In this document: positions 1 to 9,193 of the stretch, piece after piece
How the letters are laid out: each line of letters begins with the position of its first letter
Position numbering within the stretch: position 1 is the stretch's first letter
NCBI GenBank assembly: GCA_022496805.1
Contig: CM040103.1
Coordinates: forward strand, 3,986,001-4,050,000
Source of the DNA: Pohlia nutans
Taxonomy: Eukaryota; Streptophyta; Bryopsida; Bryales; Mniaceae
Direction of reading: 5' to 3'
DNA length: 64,000 nt
The notes under the pieces: generated by a model
What the model saw: only the letters and a program-made list of their open reading frames with translations
Databases searched by the model: none
What the model was told of the DNA's origin: nothing
Made by a program: the position numbers and the translations under genes

Positions 1-214
1 ACAGAAACTAGAGATAGGATAAAGAGTGTTTCCTATACCTATACCTAATGGGTTAATTTATCTTTATTTCTCCCAATAATCAAACTACAATAGAAAATTA
101 CCTTATAAGTGACCTTAATTACGTTACAATAGACTATCTGACCTTCCTCAACTAAAAGAACCTCCACTATACATCTCCTTGGGTGGTTTGTCTACCGAGC
201 TTTTTCGACTAACA
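1..214 (+). repeat. 5' LTR (left end cut by window)
   Basis: This segment is repeated at 7055-7268 with no difference that I can find over 214 bases. It ends in ...AACA, directly followed by TTT and a primer-binding site. The first bases of the LTR lie outside the window: if the LTR starts at the TG after the purine-rich stretch near 7004-7020, the full length is about 248 bp. Identical LTRs indicate a recent insertion. Confidence 0.9.
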
Positions 215-217
215 TTT

Positions 218-235
218 TGGCGCCGCTGCCGGGGA
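218..235 (+). promoter_or_regulatory. Retrotransposon primer-binding site
   Basis: TGGCGCCGCTGCCGGGGA lies three bases after the LTR end. It begins with TGG, the complement of a tRNA CCA tail, and differs at one base from the primer site complementary to plant tRNA-Asp used by many plant LTR elements. This fixes the element's orientation as plus strand. Confidence 0.85.
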
Positions 236-520
236 AGGTCTGGGCTAATTGGTGATTAAGAATATAGGGTAGTAAAAAAAAGAAAATCGATAAGTAGTTT
301 TATTATTCAAAGGGAATATCATATAAAAATATAAGCAAATTTAAAGAATAAAATATGTGAATTCCTTAGAAGAGTTTTGTTGAAACCTTCAAAGGAAGGA
401 TATGTATTCTTTATTTAAAGCTTATTTTTGAAATTTAAATTGGGAAGACGTTAATCCAATTCGGATTAGGTTTATGATCTGTAGAGAAAAGAACTTCATA
501 TTGGATGAAGCCGTTAAAAA

Positions 521-991
521 ATGGTATCTTGTCCCACAATTAGCGATGATATCATAGAAGAAATTTTGGAAAATATATTTCCAAATAGAATTAGGGACAT
601 TAGGACAACTTATAGAACTCCATATAACTCAAGTAGAGTACCACATAGAAAAATAGGGAAAGTGAAACAATTTTCACAAGAGCCATCTCGAGGGATCAAT
701 TGTCCTCATCAACCCGTAAAACAAAGAGATTCTCTACCCAGTAGGATTAATAACACTAATACGGGCAATCATTGTAATTTTTGTGGGGAAGTTGGTCATT
801 ATAAAAAGACTTGTCTTAAGAAACAAATTTTTGACAGTCAGAAAAGACCAAACGTACCAACATCAATAACTTTTGAGCCAGAGTTTTTAAAAATAGCAAA
901 GCTTCTGAGATCATTACAAATTAATCCCATTTCTGTACCAGAATTGCTTCAAGCATTGAAGAAGAATACCAGTTTGCTTAAGCAGTGTTAA
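521..991 (+). CDS. Small gag-like zinc-knuckle protein of the LTR element
   Basis: A 156-residue protein starting at ATG 521, with a stop codon just upstream in frame (TAA at 515). It is basic in the middle and contains one CCHC zinc knuckle, CNFCGEVGHYKKTC (CX2CX4HX4C), near residues 86-99, as in retroviral-type nucleocapsid domains that bind RNA. No capsid-like domain is obvious, so it could be a trimmed gag or an independent nucleocapsid protein. It follows the primer-binding site by about 290 bases, the usual place for gag. The element's second ORF lies 1.4 kb downstream and is not fused to it. Function as an RNA-binding packaging protein is inferred from the knuckle and position only. 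Confidence 0.7.
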   Translation: MVSCPTISDDIIEEILENIFPNRIRDIRTTYRTPYNSSRVPHRKIGKVKQFSQEPSRGINCPHQPVKQRDSLPSRINNTNTGNHCNFCGEVGHYKKTCLKKQIFDSQKRPNVPTSITFEPEFLKIAKLLRSLQINPISVPELLQALKKNTSLLKQC

Positions 992-2413
992 CATAAGAGG
1001 GTTAAACATAAAACCAGTCAAAAGATAGGTAGATATAACTTATTTTTGCTTTAAGCTAATTAAGAGTGTTATATAAGAAAGATATGTTATACAATGAACA
1101 GTAAAGAAGAAGCTTGAAGCATGAGAGAACATAAATAAGATCAGAGAGACTGAAATAAGGAATGTATAGATAAAGCTTTTAAGTAGTCATTTTTAGTTAT
1201 GTTTGTGTCTTGAGAATGAAATGAGGGAAAGAAAAGCTTAAAGCCGAGTGAATGTAAGCCATTGAGCATTATAAAATAATTTCATAGTAACATTAATATA
1301 GGCTGAAATAATCTGCTTAAGCTAATAACATGATAAAAGAGGTTAAGAGTGATAACTGTTAACAAGATTTATGTTTGTAAACGAGAGTTTAAAATGCTAT
1401 AAGCTGGGAGCACACGAATATTGTCAATGGCAGTAAGAGAGAGCTAAAATGGATGAAGATGAAAAAAAAATTTAAAATAATAATAATAATAATAATAAAC
1501 AAATAAAATAAAAAAAATTGATCAAAGGAAGAAAGAAGAAAATATGAAGAAATAAGTGATTGTGAAGGGAACCTGCTGACAACTAATGAACTAATGGAGT
1601 GAAGCATGAAGCAGTATAAGAAACAAGAAGGATGATTGCTATATGCTTCCCTCATGAAGATTATTACTTGCTTAAAAGGAGAAATTAATGAAGATTAATT
1701 AATCACCTTAATATTTAACTAATAACTTAGGAGTGTTAGTAAATAATTTATAGCTGTAAGCAAATTTAATTAGTTATATGAGAGTCTGTTAAGACAATCA
1801 ACCATAATAAGAATGTTAGCATGGAAAACATGTTCTAAACTATTAGTCAGAGGGAATCATTTCTAAACTAGAGTAAGATAAATAGCGCTTAAAGCAAGAA
1901 TTATGAAAGTTTGTTGAGTGATTTTGTGAGTATAAATTAATGTAACAACTAAAAAAATTATTTCATTAGTCTAATAGACTAATTTAGTTTAATTTTATAG
2001 TAATCAACCAGAAATAGTCCAGTGAAAGGCTTAAAGCTGAGTTAACAGAATATATCTCTTAAGAGTGGATTTGTTATTTTGAAATTAGTTTATATATTAG
2101 TTTTGTCCAGTTAACTGAGAGCTTTTAGCAAAAGAATAAAGTATAGTTAGAGGTTGAACCATAGTCTGTTTTGGTGAATGCTTTATAAGCTGAAGTGATG
2201 GTTAAAATGAACTGGCTTAAGGCTTTACTGAATTGCTGCTTAAAGCTTGTAATTTATAACTGCAAGTGCGGAGTTATCTTGACAAAGAATTTGCAGCTTA
2301 AAGCAGTATGATGAAGATTTCACTTAATACCCGTAGAGATGCGTAAAGCCTGATATTCTTTGCAAAAGGCTTGAAGCTTCTTGTGTTGTTATGATTCAGC
2401 ACATATTTGAGAA
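992..2413 (+). other. AT-rich spacer of the LTR element, no gene
   Basis: No convincing ORF is present; the one open frame on the minus strand (1389-1655) is low-complexity sequence across a (TAA)n run at about 1475-1497. The dyad GCTTnAAGC and its variants occur repeatedly, for example near 1049, 1112, 1236, 1867, 2028, 2231, 2297 and 2370. Confidence 0.7.
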
Positions 2414-5374
2414 ATGGCTCCACCAGCAAAGGAGCTGCCTCCGACTCACTTTCGCTAGCTCTTAGCTAAGCACAAGGAGAAATTGATTGCTGCCGGAGTT
2501 TGGAATTTCGTTATTCATCAACGTTCTCCAACGGCTTATCGAGCGGATATTGTTCATGCTTTTGTGCACACTGCATCGGAGAATTATAATCGGTTCACCG
2601 TAGAGATCCAGGGGCACACTTTATTGGTTACGAATGAGCTGTTGGCTGCGGTCTACAATATCCCTGGGCTTGCTGATGCTACTTCCTTGAAACACATTAA
2701 GGAACCCACTAAGAAAGCTTGGGCTAATATCTTTCCCCAGGGGAAAGCAGAGCACTATGATTCCGAGACGCAGACATGGAATTTCACAGAGGCCAAGACG
2801 CCCTATAATCATTGGTTTTCATTTGTGAATACTTATTTCTGTTTGGAGAGGCATCCGTTGGAGATGACTCACGAGGAGATTCGTATGGCAATAGCTGCCT
2901 TCGCTGGGATTAAAGTGGATTGGTGTGAGCTGCTTCGAGCACATTTGCATCGAGAGGTCATGCGAGCTAAAACCGATATTCCAATAAACCAAGCCAAGTG
3001 TATGATTACTTTGATCTTCGAGCGCACCATGAAGAACAACCTTGCTATTCCGGTTCAACCGCTTAGTACCCCTGGTGAGCCCTCTGGAGAGCCACCAGTT
3101 GTTGATGCTGCCCGGTTTGTTCGCTTGAAGCGTACTCTACTAGCCTCAGAGCAACTGGATCCACCTGGGTGTTCTACTGGTACTCATACGGAGGAAGCTT
3201 CAAGCAAAAAGGCAAAAATAGCCAATACGGCTACACCATCAACGGATCCAGCCACGATGCAGCGGATTATCCATAGTCTCACTCAAAAACTTCAGGAAGG
3301 CGGTGGAGTTTCCTCCACTCAGCACAGTGCCGCAGAGCTTACCAAAATTCTAGGCAGCCAGCTACAGCAAGCTAAACAAGAAATTTGGGACTTACTGCGT
3401 GCCAACAAACGATTGGGTACGACTATTGAAGAAAAAGATCTTGAACTTAAGGTGGAACGTGCAGCAGTACAATTGCAATGTGAACATCTTGGTGGTTTAA
3501 CCCGTGATCTTGGACTTAAAGACCAGCTTATAGCTCAGAAGGACTTGGAGCTTGAAGCACAACGCACTAAGCACAAGGAGCAGATGAACCAGCTTAAAGC
3601 CCAGTATGCTGAGGAAGCTACCCAGCGACAGAAAATCGCTTTAAGCGAGATCGAGTTCAAGCTTCAGATGGCCCAAGAGCAATTACAACGTGCCGATCAA
3701 CGCCACCAGCAGGATCAGAAGGACTTGCAACAACTCATCGTCGACTTGAAAAAGTTACAGGTGCAGGACAAACTTGATCGTTTACCGCTTCCAGCATTAC
3801 CCGTTTCTTCCAGGCGCAAGGCTGTACACCATAGAGGTACACAAACTATGGCTGATCCTACTCCAGCTCCAGTGGTGGAACCTGTAGTCACACAGTTGGC
3901 GTCCATCCCGGAAGAACTTAAGGTGCAATTGTGGGAACGGGAGCGTCTTTTACCTCCCTCTAAATCCCTGTTTGATACTTACGAGAGTCAACGGGAATTA
4001 TTTTTTATTTTGGAGCGACTAGATCTTTGCCAATTACTCGCTTTCAGCACATTCCAGCGATTATGGTCAGATGCCAGAGTTACCCATACTCAGCCCTTAT
4101 TAGCTGAAATTATTGCTCGAGGCGATTTGGTTGTAGGAGATTTGGTACCACTATTACCACTGGTGGGAGATTTTGAGGCTCAATCCCTTTGCTACTACTC
4201 AAAGCTTGAAGCTGAATTGCACCAGCGGCGTTCGGTTGAACCAACTCCTGGACCACGTATATCTGCCTTGGAGCGTTATCAACCTCAAGTTCGAGATGCT
4301 TTGAGCAAAATTTCTTGGGACCAGTTGCGGCGTTGGCAGATCCTTTTGGATCGTCAGGCTATGTTTTTAAGTAATGAAACCCAGCTAAAAGCTACTGTTG
4401 ACTATAGTGTGCTTCGCCAAGCCACTAGTAATTTAGAAGAGCTGGGAGCTAGCTATTACACTTCAGGTTTCGCTTCAGCACTCAACCGGATTTACCAAAC
4501 TGTGGGGCCAATGCGAGCACATCGAAAACCTCTCCAGTATGAGTTGCAGTCAGCGCTTAAAGCAGAGGCAGCATCAGCTTCTACACGAGTGGAGTCACCG
4601 CCTCAAGCGTTCATGCACACCCTTGGCTTAGACCAATTATTTTTGGGTTCCTATGAACACTTGTTTGATCACTTAAGTGAAAAGCCGGTTATTAGCTGGA
4701 AAGCAGTTGAAAGGGTCTTGAAGGATTACGGCTTATCACTCTTTCAAGCCAAGGCTCCCGATAAATTACTGCGGGAGAAGAGTGACGCCCCTGATTCCTC
4801 TTGGACAGTTCATCCTCCTCCTCAGGTGCTGGCGGATTCGCGTTATTGTCCCTGTGATCGACGTTATCGTTGGGATCCTGCTGCCACAATTGACAGTACT
4901 GATTACAATTGGCCACGTATTCCGGGCCCATTTTACACTCATGAGGACTGTACGAAGGCGTACACCAGATTCTTTGAGGAGCATCGCACGCACCGTGATC
5001 CTATTTGCTTTCGTGCGGCGATATTTTCAGCAGTATTGGCGCAGTGGTGTAAAGATTGGAAGGTATCTTTCGACGCTAATAGCTATTTTCCAGGAAATAA
5101 GGAATTTTGGTTTTTGGTTAAGCTGCAGTATCGTAGTGCTAGGTATGCACGCTTGCTTGAAGCTATGGCCATTACGAATTTTATTGCTGGTGTGCATCCC
5201 TCTCTTGTCAATGAGTTTGCTACCCGCTATGGGCCAGTACAGCGATTCTTTCTTTATCAGGGCCGTCACAATTATGTTGAGCTTAAAGCAGATGACCAAA
5301 TGCTCCTTGGTTTAACCCATGCTCGAGAGTGGGAGAAGAAGCGTAATCAAGAGCAGAGTAGTCGACGGAACTAG
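2414..5374 (+). CDS. Long ORF of unknown function in the LTR element, with in-frame TAG
   Basis: The frame is open from 2483 (a TTG codon) to the TAG-type end at 5374, about 963 codons. The only plausible upstream ATG in this frame is 2414, and a TAG at 2456-2458 separates it from the rest. Otherwise the first internal Met is near residue 128 of the open part. The N-terminal ~180 residues (ending around FERTMKNN) have the character of the plant retrotransposon-associated 'putative plant transposon protein' domain; this is a resemblance, not a proven match. Residues ~265-440 are rich in Q, E, K and L with heptad-like spacing and probably form a coiled coil. The last ~450 residues are globular-looking and unfamiliar, with no polymerase, integrase or protease motif. 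Long preservation of the frame in a young element argues that the product is or was used. Confidence 0.65.
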
Positions 5375-7020
5375 TTTTGACAGGGACGTCAAAAGCTTAA
5401 GTGGGGGGCTATGTGAACGTAGAAAGTTAGCAAGACATTTAAGTTTTCATTTTTTGTGTGTAAATAGGGTTCTTAATACTCTTAGTTTTAGTTTTAGTGT
5501 GAACTTCTTTGGAACTTTTAATGTCAAGTAGTTTTAAACGGTTAGGAAGTTAAGTTGGTTAGACCGGTTGTGGAAGTTGCTTTGAGCTTGCAGTTTAGTA
5601 TTAAAGGAAGTGTATTTTCCTTCTTCTCTCTCGTTGTTTTTGAGCTTGGAGCAGTAGCAGATGTGAAATCTGGCTCCAATTGTTGTGTGTGAATTTTCTT
5701 TGTTAAGTTCTGTGCAAAGACTATAATTCTGTAATAAGAAGCTTGAAGCAAGTATTTTCATACAATTGTGTGTTTAAGTCCCAGTGATTGGGCAAGTGGT
5801 TGTGTTTCCTGTAAAAGGAATTGTTTAGTTGGTTAATGCTTAAAGCCATTCTGTCAACTCAGTGCTTAAAGCAATTTGTTTAAGTGTGCTTAATAGTAAT
5901 TGGAGTCTGCTTAAAGCAACAGTCAGTGATTGTACGTGCTTAAAGCTATTTAGTAATTCTTGGCTCAAGGAAATTGTCATGGCTCCAAAACAGTGGTTAT
6001 GAATGGATGTATGCTTAAAGCATTAGTTTAAGTCATTGGGATTTGTGTATGTGTGTTCACATGTTCATCTTGTGTAAGAAGTGATTAAGGCTTTGAAGTT
6101 ATTAACTCAGTGTATGTAACTGCTTAAAGCAACTGTTTAGTATAATCAGGGTATACGCTTTAGCAATAGTTGATGTGTATGGATGAGTATGAGCAACAGC
6201 AATTGTTGTAGCTTTGAAGCAGCTTTTGTAAACGTGTGTTTTGCTTAAAGCAATTGTTTGAGTTAGTAGAACTTGAGTGTGTGCAGTTATAAGTTGAACC
6301 TGTAGGATGAATTAATTAAGTTTTGAAGTAATTAGTGATACTGTAATTGCTTAAAGCCAGTGTGGAGTGTGATCAGAGTGAAAGCCTTTGAGCAATAATG
6401 GATGTGGATAAGTGAGTGAGTGCAATAGTCTTGCAGGAGTTCTATAAAATTCAGAGTTGAGATAATCGAGGAAGAAAAATTATAAATGAGGAAGTTTGTG
6501 GAATTTTACAAAGCTTAAAGCTAATAGTGATCTGTTAGTGCTATAAGCAATACTCTGTGTTGTTGTACCTCTGAAGAAGGAATTGGTCAAGGTTTAAGCA
6601 AATGAGTCTTTGGTGTATGCTGACAGCTTTGTGTGCAGGTGGTTAAGAATATTAAAGACAATAGCTTGGTGTTGTTAAGCCTTGAGCAAATCAGCATAAA
6701 GGATGCTATAAGCAAAACGATATATAAATTGCCTAGAGCAAGATGAGAATTACAATGCTAAAAGCAATAAAATAAGCTTGATGCTGTGTGGTTGGAGTAC
6801 ATTGCCTTGAGCAAATCAATATCTGGTTAAATGCTATAAGCAATATTTGGACACTTGAGTGATGAATGAGTGATGCTATAAGCAAATTTGGTGAGGTTAT
6901 GCCTTGAGCAAATGCAACAGGAAATTGTCACTTTTGTGCCTTGAGCTATATGTTTTGTAATCCCTTCAGGCTAAAAGCTGCCTTTGTTTATAAGCCAACA
7001 CACTAGGATAAGACAAAGAC
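5375..7020 (+). repeat. Dyad-repeat-rich spacer of the LTR element
   Basis: This region is noncoding. Between 5837 and 6521 the exact nonamer GCTTAAAGC occurs about nine times. Between 6540 and 6900 the related forms GCTATAAGC and GCCTTGAGC take over. Spacing is irregular (about 25-160 bases), so this is not a simple tandem array. A purine-rich stretch near 7004-7020 is the likely polypurine tract. Confidence 0.75.
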
Positions 7021-7054
7021 TGCATATTTGTATTGTTGCATTCATAAGTCATGG

Positions 7055-7268
7055 ACAGAAACTAGAGATAGGATAAAGAGTGTTTCCTATACCTATACCT
7101 AATGGGTTAATTTATCTTTATTTCTCCCAATAATCAAACTACAATAGAAAATTACCTTATAAGTGACCTTAATTACGTTACAATAGACTATCTGACCTTC
7201 CTCAACTAAAAGAACCTCCACTATACATCTCCTTGGGTGGTTTGTCTACCGAGCTTTTTCGACTAACA
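7055..7268 (+). repeat. 3' LTR
   Basis: This is the right-hand copy of the 214-base segment at the window start, ending in AACA. The LTR probably begins further left, at TG 7021 just after the purine tract, or at TG 7052. The flanking sequence from 7269 is hAT transposase coding sequence. Confidence 0.88.
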
Positions 7269-8013
7269 TGTGCAGTTGTCATTTCGAATTGGTGACCATA
7301 CCTACCCTGCTCACTCCATTTGTGCCATGAGCGGGAAGAACTTGCCGGTTTCGCAAGTGGATCTGGACCGTATCATCAGTTCGGTGAAAGGCCAATGCAA
7401 AGACGCAGCAGAGTTGCTGCGATTGGAGCTGGACACCCGCTTCCCTGAGGTAGAACTCATGAACGCTTTGGGAATCATTTTTCCACAATACTGGCTGCAA
7501 GCTCATGCTGATGAGTTGTTCCCTTTGCATCTAAAAACTCTAAAATCGCAGTATAGTGTGTGCTGGGAAGTGAATTTTGGCACCACTTCGGAGCCTTTGA
7601 TGAAGCAAGTTGATCCCATCATTGATGGACGAAACCTTAGCTTGCAGTCCAGTCTGTTCAAGCTTACGATGAAATCACACGCTAAAGCGGCCATGGAAGA
7701 ACCGCACGATATGAATCCCGTGACCAAGCTGTGGACTCGGGTTGGCCAGAACGCACTAATGTTGAATCGACTTTCGGAGTTCATTAAGGTGGCGGAAATA
7801 GCCATAACCGCTGTGTTGGGAAGTGTGGAGGATGAGAGAACGTTCTCCACCTTGAGTTTGATGAAATCCAAACTGAGGAACCGCCTCAATGGTCACTTGG
7901 ATTCATGTGTGAAGGTGTATGCACAGCAATTTTTCACGTTGCAGTCGTTCCCTTTCAATGCTGTAATAAATAGTTGGCGTGATGAAACTGTGCGAAGGGG
8001 CGCGGATCAGTAA
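7269..8013 (+). pseudogene. hAT transposase, C-terminal fragment
   Basis: An open frame of about 247 codons begins exactly at the LTR junction, without a native start, and ends at TAA near 8011. The last ~70 residues match the hAT dimerisation domain in layout: a segment around LSEFIKVAEIAI, then EDERTFSTLSLMKSKLRNRL, equivalent to the conserved ERxFSxxxxxxxxxRxxL core. The N-terminal BED finger and catalytic DDE part are missing here; they were presumably separated by the LTR retrotransposon and lie left of the window. It is therefore a disrupted DNA-transposon gene. The downstream sequence CAGGGCCGATTCTGG near 8110 resembles a hAT terminal inverted repeat, but its orientation is wrong for this gene's right end, so it may belong to another copy. 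Confidence 0.75.
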
Positions 8014-8154
8014 GTGCTCTGTTTTCACCATATCGGCGAGTATTTGATTTCAAATTCATGTGCGTATTAACTAACGTGGGTGGGGTGGTGGGTCTGCTAC
8101 CTGCACCGGGCAGGGCCGATTCTGGCTGGGGTTCAACTCCCCTTAGCAGAGACT

Positions 8155-8450
8155 TTTCATGATTTTTTGTGATTGTCTGGCTTTTCGTGATTGCAATGTA
8201 ACTCGTAGTGAACTCGTAGTGATTGTCTGGCTCTTCGTGATTGTAGTGTAAGTCGTAGTGAACTCGTTGTGATTGTCTGGCTTTTCGTGATTGTAGTGTA
8301 CAGTAAGTAACTGTAGTGAACTTGTAGTGAATTCGTACTGAACTGTAGTGATCGAAGTGAAGTAACTGTAGTGAACTTGTAGTGAATTCGTACTGAATTT
8401 TGCCAAGTGTGAGAATCGTAGTGAACTTGTAGTGAATTTTGAGCTCTTAG
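8155..8450 (+). repeat. Degenerate tandem repeat with GTAGTGAACTCGTAGTG units
   Basis: Two nested repeat types are visible. About three copies of a ~57-base unit containing GATTGTCTGGCTTTTCGTGATTG are followed by repeated GTAGTGAACTTGTAGTGAATTCG units up to about 8450. The array follows the hAT gene and may be a subterminal repeat array of that transposon. Confidence 0.7.
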
Positions 8451-9193
8451 TGTGAATTCGATGTTTTACGATATTGTATGCTGAAATTCTGCTGGTGATG
8501 TGGAGATCGGCAGTGGATTTTCGGTTGCTGGGTCGGAGCTTGACTGGATCGGTTGCTTGATTTCTGTTTGAGAATGTATTATCAACCTGGAGGTCTTCGA
8601 CACGCCCTTGCAATGAATTCAAGTCGCTCGGAGTCGCTGCAACGAAGACGTTGCTAATAACGAAGCAATCCACCGTCGTTGTCGTCGTTCAATTCGCTTC
8701 GAGCCGCGTCTGAATTCTTGATTGTCATTCTCACGCTGGTGCTCTTTGTGTCCTCCGGGTGCGGTACGGTGCATACCGTGACGAGAGTCAAAGCTCTCAC
8801 ATCGTTGAGCCAAAAACTACGAGCAACGCAACTGTCCATGAACTTGTATCGCAGGCGCTGGTATCGGAGGCACTGGAATCGCAGTAATCGCCGAAACCAC
8901 TACTTCGGAGGCGCTGGAATCGCCAATAGCACATAAAAATTTTCGTTCACCTCGCCACAGTGGACACCAACTCAAAAAAAAAAATTAAAATTGAAGTTGA
9001 ATCAGTCGCCGGTGACGTCAGATGCGGTTGGCAAAGTAGCCACTTCTTCCTCGTGAACAAAACAAAAATTTGCCACCTTGGATACTCTCTCATCCAGCGA
9101 CTCGCGTGTCGCTCACCCTACTCTGTGCCATAAAAAATTGCCTGGGTGAGAGATACATTGGTGCCGAGGAACCCAGAAAACTATAACATTCTA

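Larger units (their letters stand above)
1..7268 (+). mobile_element. Young non-autonomous LTR retrotransposon
   Basis: The element has two identical visible LTR copies, a tRNA-type primer-binding site and a purine-rich tract (about 7004-7020) ahead of the 3' LTR. Its interior of about 6.8 kb carries a small zinc-knuckle ORF (521-991) and a long ORF of unknown function (2414/2483-5374). I find no reverse transcriptase, RNase H, integrase or protease ORF on either strand, so it must use the enzymes of another element. The spacers 992-2413 and 5375-7000 are AT-rich and noncoding but packed with the dyad GCTTnAAGC. The 3' LTR abuts the middle of a hAT transposase ORF, so the element inserted into an older DNA transposon. 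The target-site duplication cannot be checked because the left flank is outside the window. Confidence 0.88.

Noticed and set aside
1389..1655. Minus-strand ORF rich in I, F and S
   Set aside because: Low-complexity translation of TAA and A runs; no support.
4782..5315. 177-codon plus-strand ORF overlapping the long LTR ORF
   Set aside because: It lies wholly inside the longer frame, has no motifs, and reads as an off-frame shadow.
8110..8145. CAGGGCCGATTCTGG as right end of the hAT element
   Set aside because: The orientation is that of a left end and no matching inverse was found, so it is not called as a boundary.
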